From JBGPRB01 sp964422155 (GTDB lineage Bacteria > Chloroflexota > Dehalococcoidia > Dehalococcoidales > RBG-16-60-22), in the NCBI GenBank assembly GCA_964422155.1, contig CAYQZZ010000002.1:14372-78371 (forward strand): 64,000 nt of DNA, in the 5' to 3' direction. The notes under the pieces are model-generated. The model searched no databases. It saw nothing but the letters and a program-made list of their open reading frames with translations, and was not told the DNA's origin. The position numbers and the translations under genes were made by a program. Position 1 is the first letter of the stretch, and every line of letters begins with the position of its first letter. This document shows, piece by piece, positions 1-8,453 of the stretch.

Positions 1-18
1 TAAAAAGTATTGAGACTA

Positions 19-756
19 TTAACTTCCAGAATCGGTTTGCTCTCCAAGATATACCTCGACTACCGTTTTACTATTGGCGATTTCCTGCGGGGTTCCTTCC
101 GCAATTTTTTTGCCGTAATTGAGCACAATTATGCGGTCGCATACGTTCATGATTGCTTTCATGACGTGCTCAATCATAACAACGGTGATTCCTTTGCCCC
201 TTATCTGCTTTACCAGGTCCATAGCCTGGGTAATCTCGGTCTGGTTCAGGCCTGCCATCAGTTCATCGAGCAACAGCAGTTCTGGCTTGGTGGCCAACGC
301 CCTGGCTACCTCAAGACGTTTCTGGTTAGCCAGCGTCAGGTCTCTGGCAGGTGAGTTGCTTACTTTTGATAGTCCCACGAACTCCAGAAGCGTCATAGCT
401 TCTCTGGTAGCTTCCGCGGATGACGGGCTTTTTGGCGGCCCGAAAAACGCCCCTACGCGTATATTTTCCACGGCCGGCAGATTGGCGAATATCTTGACCG
501 TTTGAAAAGTCCTGGCAATTCCCAGCCGGCAAATTTTGTAAGGTTTGAGGCCGGTGATGTTTTTATCTTTGAATTTTATTATCCCGGGCTTGGGCACAAG
601 GGACGCTGATATCAGGTTGAACAGGGTTGTTTTACCGGCGCCGTTGGGGCCAATCAGGCCAACCACTTCACCCTGGTCGACGTAGAAACTGACGTCTGAT
701 ACTGCGGCTAAACCGCCGAAATACTTGGTGACTCCCTCACCCTCAAGTATGTGCAC
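19..756 (-). CDS. livG: ABC transporter ATP-binding protein, LivG type
   Basis: This is a 245-residue ATPase subunit of a branched-chain-amino-acid-type (HAAT) importer, acting on the cytoplasmic face of the membrane. Walker A (GPNGAGKTT) lies at residues 36-44 and Walker B (LLLLDE) near 165. The signature loop reads LANQKRLE rather than the usual LSYGQQRRLE, and the residues after Walker B are LMAGL instead of PAAGM, so the signature is somewhat degenerate. It overlaps livM by 14 bases and is the last complete gene of the liv operon here; a livF partner would be expected just outside the window on the same strand. The true substrate could be amino acids, amides or another small molecule. Confidence 0.93.
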   Translation of the reverse strand: MHILEGEGVTKYFGGLAAVSDVSFYVDQGEVVGLIGPNGAGKTTLFNLISASLVPKPGIIKFKDKNITGLKPYKICRLGIARTFQTVKIFANLPAVENIRVGAFFGPPKSPSSAEATREAMTLLEFVGLSKVSNSPARDLTLANQKRLEVARALATKPELLLLDELMAGLNQTEITQAMDLVKQIRGKGITVVMIEHVMKAIMNVCDRIIVLNYGKKIAEGTPQEIANSKTVVEVYLGEQTDSGS

Positions 757-1693
757 GTTCTGCCCTCGATATTCGCCTTTGTATTTTTTGTATCAGTCCC
801 ACAAGCCCCTGGGGCAAGTATAATATGACCGCTATTAATATGATACCAAAAATGAGCATATAGTAATAGGGGAATTTGGTAAGCAGCAGTTCTTCAAGAT
901 AGGCAAAGATAGCTGCACCTATTACGGGACCATAAAGTTGCCCCATACCGCCAAAGATGGCCATCAAAACGGGCATAAAAGAGAAGAGCGGATTAAAGGC
1001 AACGTACGGGTCAACATATGTCCATCTTGTCGCCATGATAGCCCCGGCGGCCCCCATGAAGATAGCGCTGATGGCAAAGGTGATAGTCTTTAAAAGGGTT
1101 ACATTAACGCCTGTGTGAGCCGCGGCTTCCTCGTTCTCACCGATGCTTTGCAGCGCTAATCCGTATTTGGAGCGCCTGATAAAGTAAGCGGTGATCATTA
1201 ATATAACAAGAATGCCGAGCATGACGTAAAAAATGGTGGTGTTACTTTCCAGGACAACGAATCTGCCGCGCGTGCGCGTTACAACAATCTCCCAAAATAA
1301 GAGAAGCTCCTTCATGAGCACAACGAGTCCGAAAGTAAATATAGCAAAATATATGCCCCTCAGCCTCAGGGTTATGATGCCAACGAGAAAGGCAAGTATG
1401 AAGCTGATGAGACCACCAATAGCGACAACAGCAAGCAGGGGTAATATCTTCCCCAATACGGCCATGGTATATATGCCGACCCCGAAGAATGCCGCCGGCG
1501 CCAGTGAGATGTAACCGGTAGGACCGGAAAAAATAGTCCAGCTCACCGTAATGACGATATACATCAGGATGGCGGTCACTAATATGACATTATAAGCCGA
1601 GCCATAGAGGGGTAAAATAGCTAACAGGACCAAGATTAGCAAAGATATCCCCGGTAGAAGCGACCTTTTAGAAATAATCCTTGAAATATCCAT
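743..1693 (-). CDS. livM: Branched-chain-type ABC transporter permease, LivM type
   Basis: This 316-residue integral membrane protein has about eight to nine hydrophobic segments. It carries the cytoplasmic coupling loop typical of this family at residues 185-205 (GENEEAAAHTGVNVTLLK), which contacts the ATPase. The length is normal for LivM. It starts 4 bases after the livH stop and its end overlaps livG by 14 bases, so the three are almost certainly co-translated. Family and role are clear; the transported substrate is not. Confidence 0.93.
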   Translation of the reverse strand: MDISRIISKRSLLPGISLLILVLLAILPLYGSAYNVILVTAILMYIVITVSWTIFSGPTGYISLAPAAFFGVGIYTMAVLGKILPLLAVVAIGGLISFILAFLVGIITLRLRGIYFAIFTFGLVVLMKELLLFWEIVVTRTRGRFVVLESNTTIFYVMLGILVILMITAYFIRRSKYGLALQSIGENEEAAAHTGVNVTLLKTITFAISAIFMGAAGAIMATRWTYVDPYVAFNPLFSFMPVLMAIFGGMGQLYGPVIGAAIFAYLEELLLTKFPYYYMLIFGIILIAVILYLPQGLVGLIQKIQRRISRAERAHT

Positions 1694-1697
1694 CTCT

Positions 1698-2564
1698 CTA
1701 CTTCCCCAGAATACCTTTCGGTCTCACCAGGAGCAGGAGCATGAAGAGCACGTAATAAGCAGCCATGGCTAAACCGGGCTGGTAGCTACTCACGATGCTG
1801 CCGATAAGACCGAGTATGAAACCCCCGATAAAACTGCCGGGGATACTGCCCATCCCACCTAGGACGACCACAATGATGGCGATTATGGTATATCCCAGAC
1901 CCATAGTTGCGTAAAGAGGGTAGCACATGCTTATAAGCACACCGGCTAAACCGGCCATTAAAGCACCAAAGCCAAAGCACAAAGCCAGCACAAGATTGAT
2001 ATTTACCCCCATGAGGCTTGCGATGGTCGGGTCCTGAGCTGCTGCCCTGATGGCTTTCCCCAGGCGGGTACGGGCTAAAAAGATATAGAAGGCTAAACCT
2101 ATGACTACCGCAAACAAAAGGGCTACCAGGCGATTGGCGGAAAATACCGTTCCCGCAAAATTGACCCCAATGGCTAGATAGGAGTACCCTCTCATCCCAC
2201 CACCCCATATGGCTAAGGCTATATTCTGGATGATAAAGAGGAGACCGAAAGTGGCCAGCATGGAATTGCCTTCATAGGCGCCTGGTGATGGTGACGAGAT
2301 TCTAAGGCGGGTGAACAAAGTCCGGTGAAGAAGAAAACCGATGATGAACATAAGAGGACCGCAAATGGCCAGGGCCACCAGCGGGTTAATCCCAAAGGCT
2401 GAATATAGCGCCCAGGTGATGAAAGCCCCGAACATAATAAACTCGCCATGAGACACGTTCAGCACCCGGGCCACACCATACTGCAGGCTGAGCCCCATGG
2501 CGATAAGGGCATAGATGCCACCCATCAGTAAACCGGCAATTACTATATTCAGGGCTTTTATCAT
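1698..2564 (-). CDS. livH: Branched-chain-type ABC transporter permease, LivH type
   Basis: This 288-residue permease pairs with LivM to form the membrane channel. The N-terminal family signature (NVSHGEFIM, residues 36-44) and the C-terminal coupling loop (AIRAAAQDPTIASLMGVN) are both present, along with roughly eight membrane segments. It follows the binding-protein gene after a 144-base gap that contains a large inverted repeat, so its expression is probably lower than that of the binding protein. Length and motifs are normal for the family. Confidence 0.93.
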   Translation of the reverse strand: MIKALNIVIAGLLMGGIYALIAMGLSLQYGVARVLNVSHGEFIMFGAFITWALYSAFGINPLVALAICGPLMFIIGFLLHRTLFTRLRISSPSPGAYEGNSMLATFGLLFIIQNIALAIWGGGMRGYSYLAIGVNFAGTVFSANRLVALLFAVVIGLAFYIFLARTRLGKAIRAAAQDPTIASLMGVNINLVLALCFGFGALMAGLAGVLISMCYPLYATMGLGYTIIAIIVVVLGGMGSIPGSFIGGFILGLIGSIVSSYQPGLAMAAYYVLFMLLLLVRPKGILGK

Positions 2565-2594
2565 ATAATCATTTATTGGTGTAAATCATAGGTG

Positions 2595-2677
2595 CAGGCT
2601 GCCTAAAAGGCACAGAATTCGCCATTTTAAAGGAATAACCACTCTCAAGAGTCGTTATATACCCTTTAGACAGCCTG
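2595..2677 (-). repeat. Inverted repeat between the binding-protein gene and livH
   Basis: Two 16-base arms (2595-2610 and 2662-2677) are complementary except for two mismatches, so the operon mRNA can fold a long hairpin between the binding-protein gene and livH. There is no T-run after the hairpin, so it is more likely an RNA-processing or stability element, or a leaky attenuator, than a full terminator. Such structures often protect the abundant binding-protein message in ABC operons; that role here is inference. Confidence 0.55.
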
Positions 2678-2708
2678 CCTGTTGTTGCTACGCTTATGCA
2701 ATATGTTT

Positions 2709-4007
2709 TTATTTTGCCGGAGCTGGCCACGGTGGCTTGGGATAGATAAACGGTGCGGTAGCCTTGCCCGTAGGTCCTATGACTTCAAATACCCCTTTTT
2801 GCCACTGACCAATCTCCCCGGTGTGGCTTTCCTTGGCCATAAGTCCGCCACCATTACCGAATACGGTGAAGTAAGTATCTCCCAGAACCGTAGTGAAATG
2901 CTCCTTAGCGAATACATCTCTTAGTGCTTTCTGGTTAAGGCCAACCTTCTCCACAGCCTGCTTCCAATATTCCCATGCACCCCAATAGAGTGGATGTCCC
3001 CACCAATCATTGGTTTCTTCAGGCTTGCCGGCGTAGAGTTTATCAGCCAATGCGGAGAGTGCGGGAGAACTCTTCCGGGCATAGGAGGAAAAAGCACATA
3101 CTCCCTCCACCGCTGGACCAAACGTGGTATGATAGAACCCGAAGTTGCCTCCGGGGCCCATTATAATGGCCTTGGGGTTATAGCCAAGCGCCATGGCCGT
3201 CCCGGTAACAGGCATGACCTGGTCGGGATAGGCAAAACAGCAAAAGACATCGGCACCAGACGCCTTAGCCTCCGTTATTACGGGCGCGAAGTCCTTGAGG
3301 TCGGGCGGAAGGCTCACATTTCCAATTATTTTAATTCCCACCCTGGCGAATTCTGCACCCGCCACGCCGGAATACTCTATGCCATGGAGGTCGGCAATGT
3401 AGGTTACATATGCCGTCTTGGCGCCCTTTGAGGCCAGAAGGTCAGCCCAAACCGGCAGCTGATACCAGTCGGAGAAGCTCAAGCTGACGAAGGTGTAGGG
3501 CAGGCTATAAAGCGAGTCCTTGATGGTCGTGGCGCCACCCTCGGCGGTCAGCAGTAGATAATTATACTTATTGGCGATAGGGGCTTGACCGAAGATAAAA
3601 GAGGTGCCACAGGAGGGCCACAGAAAGTCGACCTTGTCCTCTAAAATCAACTTTTCCGTCAGTCTCGTCATCGTACCAACGTCACTCTTATCGTCATAGA
3701 TGAGGAACCGTACGGGTAGTTTCTTGCCGGCCTCCTTGATATATAACCCGCCGGCGGCATTAACCTCCTTAAGCCATGTCTCATAGATGGGTTTGAATCC
3801 CGAGTCTCCAATAATAGCCAGCGGGCCGGAGAGAGGTCTTGCCATACCAATAACGACTTCGGTTTTGGCTGGCGGTGCCGGAGCTGGAGCCGGTACTGGT
3901 GCCGGAGCCGGTTTGGCTGCTTCTTTGGTACAGCCGGGGATTACGGTTAAAATAACAACCAAGCAAATTATCAGTGGTATTGCGTATTTTATAATTTTCT
4001 TAAACAT
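2709..4007 (-). CDS. ABC transporter substrate-binding lipoprotein (Peripla_BP_6, LivK-like)
   Basis: This 432-residue extracytoplasmic binding protein has an N-terminal signal with a lipobox ending at Cys26 (VIPGC), followed by a Pro-Ala-rich tether (residues about 33-47) and a type I periplasmic-binding fold beginning at VVIGMARPLSG. It delivers substrate to LivHMG encoded downstream. The start is fixed by an AGGAGG seven bases before the ATG. A sigma70-type promoter with an overlapping dyad lies about 300 bases upstream, and a short leader ORF overlaps the start. The homologue class also includes binders of amides, urea and aromatic acids, so leucine/isoleucine/valine specificity should not be assumed. 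Confidence 0.9.
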   Translation of the reverse strand: MFKKIIKYAIPLIICLVVILTVIPGCTKEAAKPAPAPVPAPAPAPPAKTEVVIGMARPLSGPLAIIGDSGFKPIYETWLKEVNAAGGLYIKEAGKKLPVRFLIYDDKSDVGTMTRLTEKLILEDKVDFLWPSCGTSFIFGQAPIANKYNYLLLTAEGGATTIKDSLYSLPYTFVSLSFSDWYQLPVWADLLASKGAKTAYVTYIADLHGIEYSGVAGAEFARVGIKIIGNVSLPPDLKDFAPVITEAKASGADVFCCFAYPDQVMPVTGTAMALGYNPKAIIMGPGGNFGFYHTTFGPAVEGVCAFSSYARKSSPALSALADKLYAGKPEETNDWWGHPLYWGAWEYWKQAVEKVGLNQKALRDVFAKEHFTTVLGDTYFTVFGNGGGLMAKESHTGEIGQWQKGVFEVIGPTGKATAPFIYPKPPWPAPAK

Positions 4008-4071
4008 ACATGTGCCTCCTGTTTATCTGCGAAGTACCTTGCTGTTTCCAAATCCTGTGTCTCACATACAT
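4000..4071 (-). CDS. Possible 23-residue leader peptide upstream of the ABC binding protein
   Basis: A GGGGAGGTGAA sequence directly precedes an ATG at 4071 on the minus strand. The resulting ORF of 23 codons, rich in Arg, ends at a TAA (4002-4000) that overlaps the ATG of the binding-protein gene by eight bases in another frame. The layout would couple translation of the binding protein to that of the leader. The peptide is not rich in branched-chain residues, so a classical amino-acid attenuator is unlikely. It could be a chance ORF with a fortuitous ribosome site. Confidence 0.3.
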   Translation of the reverse strand: MYVRHRIWKQQGTSQINRRHMYV

Positions 4072-4272
4072 TTCACCTCCCCGATTTACTTCTTTTTATT
4101 CAGTGTTATGGTATTAGCAATTTATCATAGCAGTGCACAAATTTCAATATAAAGTTCTCTATGAATTTATAGATTACTTTATAAATAAGTAAATTATATA
4201 CAATTTACATAATACCAATATTCCGCTATTAACATTCGCCAAATAACAGGTTAAAGCGGGGTCTGAATACAG

Positions 4273-4306
4273 TTTGCGATATTATTATAAAAATAAGATT
4301 CGCAAA
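4273..4306. promoter_or_regulatory. Operator-like inverted repeat downstream of the liv promoter
   Basis: TTTGCGA (4273-4279) and TCGCAAA (4300-4306) form a perfect 7+7 dyad with a 20-base AT-rich spacer, lying immediately downstream of the predicted minus-strand -10 box of the liv promoter. This is a position where a repressor would block transcription. The winged-helix gene at 4484-4795 is the obvious candidate regulator, by proximity only. The rest of 4008-4483 is AT-rich and holds only this promoter region and the leader ORF. Confidence 0.45.
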
Positions 4307-4308
4307 AC

Positions 4309-4336
4309 TTTATAATACCAATGCAATAGTTGTCAA
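4309..4336 (-). promoter_or_regulatory. Predicted sigma70-type promoter of the liv operon
   Basis: On the minus strand a perfect TTGACA (4336-4331) is followed after 16 bases by TATAAA (4314-4309), facing the binding-protein gene. The match to the bacterial consensus is strong and it lies in a long AT-rich gap between the winged-helix gene and the importer, so the importer need not be co-transcribed with that gene. Confidence 0.6.
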
Positions 4337-4483
4337 GTGTTATAGCGGGGTCGAGATAATAATATTGTTTTTTGAGTGTTAAAGGATGGGGAAACACTTG
4401 GAAAAAGAAGTAGCTGGATGAATACTATTTCAAATATTTTGGAGGTTCATTTAATAGACAGAGGTAATTACTCTCAGTTCATA

Positions 4484-4795
4484 CTAGACGGCAACGGCTT
4501 TTTTTATCTGGCTTCTTCGTCTTTTCCAACCGAGAGTTTCCAGGAGGTCGCCAATAGCTCTGTCCTGTTGGGCTTCGCTCCTCAGGGGGAGGTCAGGGTC
4601 AACTCTATATCTGATGCGGCGTCCTTCTCTTTTTTTAGTAACGTAGCCGTCAATTTCAAGGTCATTGATAATGTTGCGGGTTGCCTTTTCCGTGATACCG
4701 ATTGTCGATGAAATGTCTCGGGCGGTGATGCGTGGTTGCTGGGCAATTAAGCATAAAACCTGGGCATGATTGGTCAAGAACTTCCATCCCGGCAT
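4484..4795 (-). CDS. Winged helix-turn-helix transcriptional regulator (MarR/ArsR-like)
   Basis: This is a 103-residue single-domain DNA-binding protein. The helix-turn-helix spans residues 23-52 (ITARDISSTIGITEKATRNI and following), and the wing contains KKREGRRIRYRV. The basic C-terminus (KRRRSQIKK) is unusual. No effector-binding domain or metal-binding Cys cluster is visible. A GAGGAGG lies just before the ATG. It sits between the liv importer (same strand) and the kamA operon (divergent) and could regulate either. Confidence 0.8.
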   Translation of the reverse strand: MPGWKFLTNHAQVLCLIAQQPRITARDISSTIGITEKATRNIINDLEIDGYVTKKREGRRIRYRVDPDLPLRSEAQQDRAIGDLLETLGWKRRRSQIKKAVAV

Positions 4796-4867
4796 ACTAA
4801 CACCTCCTCACCTGTATTATCATCACAAGAATATATTTTAACTACTAAATATTACCCTAATAACCTA

Positions 4868-4895
4868 TTGACAATTTTAGCCCAAGATGTATAAT
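4868..4895 (+). promoter_or_regulatory. Consensus sigma70-type promoter of the kamA operon
   Basis: TTGACA at 4868-4873 and TATAAT at 4890-4895 are both perfect consensus boxes with a 16-base spacer, pointing towards kamA at 5022. About 120 bases of AT-rich leader follow, containing AGGAATAAATGTTCC-type partial dyads. No lysine riboswitch-like sequence is recognisable in this short leader. Confidence 0.65.
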
Positions 4896-5021
4896 TTAAA
4901 TTAAGGAACATTTATTCCTATATATTATAACAGGAATGTCAAGTTATAACTAGAGATTAACGAATAAAACGTAACAAATGTTACAAATACTAATATAAAA
5001 AGGAGTGTTGAAAAAGAAAGA

Positions 5022-6407
5022 GTGAAAACACCATCGGTGGCCCCGAAAAGTCAAACTTGCCACGGACCAGAAAAAGTCGTGATTGGAAATTACAGCAGAA
5101 ACGAAGCAGAAGAGCCCCCCAGTAGACCTTTAATAGTCAAAAACCCTGAGGAAGAACCTCCCAGTACCGCCACCGGTAGATATAGATTTTTCAGGAATGT
5201 ATCAGACAGTTCCTGGAAAGATTGGAAATGGCAATTCCGTAACAGGATTACCACTATCGACCAGCTAAGCCAGCTGGTACCGTTATCAATCGAGGAACAG
5301 GCGCAAATCAGGTTGGTGACCGAGCGCTATCCTCTCTCAATCACACCGTACTACCTCTCGCTTATCAATACGGATGACCCTGATGACCCCATTAGGAAAC
5401 AGGCGATACCTTCTATCCTGGAAATAACCATGAGCACCATGGGGTTGGAAGACCCGTTAGGAGAGAAAGAAGACTCCGTGGTGCCCGGATTGGTTCACCG
5501 CTACCCGGACAGGGTACTGATGGTGCTTACCGATATCTGCCCGATGCTCTGCCGCCACTGCACCAGGAAAAGGGAGTGGCGACATGGCGGGTGGGTGCGT
5601 ACCAGCGCCGAGGTAGAGGTGATGCTGGACTATTTACGCCAGAATAGCAATATCAGAGATGTCATAATCTCCGGCGGCGACCCGTTAACGCTGTCAACCG
5701 GCCATCTGGAGGCTATTATCTCCAGGATAAGAGAAATAAAACATGTTGAAATTATACGTATCGGCACCAGATTCCCGGTAGTGTTACCCCAGCGTATTGA
5801 TGCCGAGCTGTGCGACATGCTATCGAAGTATGGCCCGATATGGCTCAATACCCACTTCAATCACCCTCGTGAGATAACACCTGAGTCGGCGGCGGCCTGC
5901 GACCGTCTGTTACGCAGCGGCGTCCCGGTTAATAATCAGTCGGTGCTGCTGCGTGGCATTAACGATAGCGTGGAGACTCAGTTGAAGCTGTGCCAGAGCT
6001 TGCTGAAGGCAAAGGTACGTCCCTACTATCTCTTCCAGTGTGATGAAGTCCAGGGGACGGAACATCTTCGTACATCGGTGGATGTGGGTATAAGGATAAT
6101 AGAAGGAATGCGCGGGCATACCTCCGGCCTGGCCGTGCCCACTTTCGTCGTGGACCTGGTCCAGGGCGGCGGCAAGGTGCCCCTGCAGCCGAACTACGCG
6201 CTATCGATGAACGATGATGAGCTACTGCTGAAGAATTACGAGGGAAAGGTATTCCGTTACCGCAATCCGAATTCGCAGAACCGCAAGGAAGAAGCCGTTG
6301 CCGAACCGCCGGTTAGCGGAGTTGTGGAGAGTCTACTGGCGGATGCCGATATGCCGGTAAGAGTTAAAGGAGAGGCAGATGCGGGTCGGGTTATCGTACG
6401 ATATTAA
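5022..6407 (+). CDS. kamA: KamA-family radical SAM aminomutase (lysine 2,3-aminomutase-like)
   Basis: This 461-residue enzyme belongs to the PLP- and SAM-dependent 2,3-aminomutases. The radical SAM motif CxxxCxxC is C173-C177-C180. The PLP lysine motif GGGK ends at K385. D341 (in FQCD) and D378 (in FVVD) match the two aspartates that in clostridial lysine 2,3-aminomutase bind the lysine epsilon-amino group; in glutamate 2,3-aminomutase these are Lys and Asn as I recall, so lysine is the likelier substrate. The start is GTG, with AAAGGAG 17 bases upstream and an intervening five-codon TTG mini-ORF whose TGA overlaps the GTG. The end overlaps the next gene by 29 bases. Confidence 0.88.
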   Translation: MKTPSVAPKSQTCHGPEKVVIGNYSRNEAEEPPSRPLIVKNPEEEPPSTATGRYRFFRNVSDSSWKDWKWQFRNRITTIDQLSQLVPLSIEEQAQIRLVTERYPLSITPYYLSLINTDDPDDPIRKQAIPSILEITMSTMGLEDPLGEKEDSVVPGLVHRYPDRVLMVLTDICPMLCRHCTRKREWRHGGWVRTSAEVEVMLDYLRQNSNIRDVIISGGDPLTLSTGHLEAIISRIREIKHVEIIRIGTRFPVVLPQRIDAELCDMLSKYGPIWLNTHFNHPREITPESAAACDRLLRSGVPVNNQSVLLRGINDSVETQLKLCQSLLKAKVRPYYLFQCDEVQGTEHLRTSVDVGIRIIEGMRGHTSGLAVPTFVVDLVQGGGKVPLQPNYALSMNDDELLLKNYEGKVFRYRNPNSQNRKEEAVAEPPVSGVVESLLADADMPVRVKGEADAGRVIVRY

Positions 6408-7389
6408 AGTCCTTCCACAAGAAGGATTGGAGCATCATAACGTCGATGATGCTCTTGAAGAATACGACTCACCGGAAACGGTAGAGATTATCTCGGCTGC
6501 CCTTGAGTCCAAAGGGCATCATGTCGTCAGGCTGGGCGGCGGAGTACAGTTCCTGGAAAATATCCGCCGCGAGAAGGTGGATATCGTCTTTAACATCGCC
6601 GAGGGCCGGGGCAACTACCGCAGCCGGGAGGCCCAGGTGCCTTCTATCCTGGAGATGCTGGATATACCTTATACCGGCTCCGACCCTCAGTGCCTGGCGA
6701 TATGCCTGGATAAACCAGTAACCAAAAAGCTGGTGGCATCGGAAGGCATCAATACGCCGAAATGGCGGCTGGTTACCGATGAGGAAGAACTAGGCCGGAT
6801 ATCCTGGGAGGGATTTCCCTTCCCGGCGATTATCAAGCCAGCTTATGAAGGTTCAAGCAAAGGCATCCGTCTGACTTCTTTAGCGCATAGTGTTTCACAA
6901 GCCGAAGAGGAAGTGAGCAGGATTTTAAAGGGATACAGCCAGCCGGTAATGGTTGAGGAGTTTATCAATGGCGACGAGGTGACGGTGGGAGTTATCGGCA
7001 ACTCACCTCCAAGGCTGGTGGGCATGATGCGTATCCTGCCGAAGAAGAAAGAAAAGCATTTTGTCTATTCGCTCGAAGTGAAGCGAGATTACGTTAATCT
7101 GGTTGACTACGAATCCCCCGTTTGCCTGCCCGGGGATGTCCTGGATAAACTGGAGGATTTCAGCCTCAAAGCTTTTAAAACGCTGGGCTGCCGGGATTTC
7201 TCCCGGGTCGACTTCCGGGTTAGTCGTGATGGCACACCCTACTTTATCGAGATAAATCCTCTGCCCGGACTGGGGAACTACAGCGACCTAATTATTATGG
7301 CCATTAAAATGAGGTGGACCCATGAAGGAATTATTGGTGCTGTGTTTGACACTGCCCTTGAGAGGTACCCGCAATGCGTAAGCGTGTAG
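6379..7389 (+). CDS. ATP-grasp ligase, D-Ala-D-Ala ligase-like (first of two)
   Basis: This 336-residue ATP-grasp enzyme would join a carboxylate to an amine through an acyl-phosphate. The ATP-binding segment (AIIKPAYEGSSKGIRL) is near residues 154-170. The metal-binding end motif (RVDFRV...FIEINPLPG) is near 279-302, close to the RxDF...ExNxxPG pattern of Ddl. The N-terminal region carries FNIAEG where Ddl has FNxLHG, so the substrate site differs from true D-Ala-D-Ala ligase. It overlaps kamA by 29 bases and the next ligase by 16, with AAAGGAGAGGCAG before the ATG. It probably acts on a KamA-derived amino acid. Confidence 0.82.
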   Translation: MRVGLSYDIKVLPQEGLEHHNVDDALEEYDSPETVEIISAALESKGHHVVRLGGGVQFLENIRREKVDIVFNIAEGRGNYRSREAQVPSILEMLDIPYTGSDPQCLAICLDKPVTKKLVASEGINTPKWRLVTDEEELGRISWEGFPFPAIIKPAYEGSSKGIRLTSLAHSVSQAEEEVSRILKGYSQPVMVEEFINGDEVTVGVIGNSPPRLVGMMRILPKKKEKHFVYSLEVKRDYVNLVDYESPVCLPGDVLDKLEDFSLKAFKTLGCRDFSRVDFRVSRDGTPYFIEINPLPGLGNYSDLIIMAIKMRWTHEGIIGAVFDTALERYPQCVSV

Positions 7390-8453
7390 CCATCGTTTAT
7401 AACGAGCCGCAATCATCACGCTATGACAATAACCACGAAGAAAAGGCGGTACTGGGAGTTCTTGAAGCCGTCACCGCCGTGCATCAGGCGTTAATAGAGC
7501 TCGGGCATGATGTGACGCTCCTGCCTCTGATACCGCCGTTCGAGGAGGCCAGGAAGAAGCTCGCTGCCCCGGGTGTCGATGTTGTTTTTAACCTTTTCGA
7601 AGGGTTTTGCGGCGAACCCGAAACAGAAGCACTGGTGCCGGAAACCCTTACAGAACTGGGGATTCCTTATACCGGCTGCCGGGCTTCGATTATCCGGCTT
7701 GCCCTGGACAAGGCCAAGGTCAAGGTAATTCTGAAAAACGCCGGTATTCCTACGCCGGACTTCCAGTTGCTTAATCCCCAGACGCTCGGTACGTTTCGGC
7801 TGGAATATCCGTGCATTATCAAGCCTCGCGGCGAGGACGCCAGCCATGGTATTTCGGCGGACAGCCTGGTCACAGATTTCTCCTCACTCAAGAGACAGGT
7901 GCGAGCTATAAGCGAATCATATAATAGCGGCGCTCTGGTCGAGCGATTTATCGGCGGACGTGAATTTAACGCCACGGTAATGGGCAACGCCCAGTGTGTT
8001 GTGCTGCCCGTATCGGAAATAGTCTATTCGCTAACGCCAGAGGTACCGCGAATACTGACTTTTGCCGCAAAGTGGGAACCGGACAGTACCTACTTCAAAG
8101 GAACCAAGGTAATCTGTCCGGCTGAAGTCAACGCTCAAGAGCGGGAGTACATTGCCAGCACCGCCCTGGCGGCTTTCCGGTTACTGGTCGGCAGCGGATA
8201 CGCCCGGATGGACATGCGCATGGATGAAGCCGGGAAACTTAACGTTATCGAGGTCAATCCTAATCCGGATATTTCTCCGGACACCGGAGCCGCCCGCCAG
8301 TCCAGCGCCGCCGGCATGAGATATTCGGAATTTATCGACACGATTTTAAAACTCACACTCGAGAAGGAAGAACATGGCTATCAGAATCCGCTCGATGTCC
8401 GTAAAAGACAAACGGGCGTTGATGCAGATACTGAAGAATACGCCCGAATTTAA
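7374..8453 (+). CDS. ATP-grasp ligase, D-Ala-D-Ala ligase-like (second of two)
   Basis: This 359-residue paralogue of the preceding ligase has an ATP-binding segment PCIIKPRGEDASHGIS near residues 145-160 and a metal-binding motif RMDMRM...VIEVNPNPDIS near 280-303. The NPNPDIS ending differs from the NPLPG of its neighbour, which points to a different acceptor or donor. It has FNLFEG at the position of the Ddl FNxLHG. The last 27 codons are shared out of frame with the acetyltransferase gene (80-base overlap), so either the overlap is genuine or the C-terminus has been lengthened by a late mutation. Confidence 0.8.
   Translation: MRKRVAIVYNEPQSSRYDNNHEEKAVLGVLEAVTAVHQALIELGHDVTLLPLIPPFEEARKKLAAPGVDVVFNLFEGFCGEPETEALVPETLTELGIPYTGCRASIIRLALDKAKVKVILKNAGIPTPDFQLLNPQTLGTFRLEYPCIIKPRGEDASHGISADSLVTDFSSLKRQVRAISESYNSGALVERFIGGREFNATVMGNAQCVVLPVSEIVYSLTPEVPRILTFAAKWEPDSTYFKGTKVICPAEVNAQEREYIASTALAAFRLLVGSGYARMDMRMDEAGKLNVIEVNPNPDISPDTGAARQSSAAGMRYSEFIDTILKLTLEKEEHGYQNPLDVRKRQTGVDADTEEYARI

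Noticed and set aside
4796..5021. Lysine riboswitch upstream of kamA
   Set aside because: The transcribed leader is only about 120 bases, AT-rich, and shows none of the multi-helix pattern expected.
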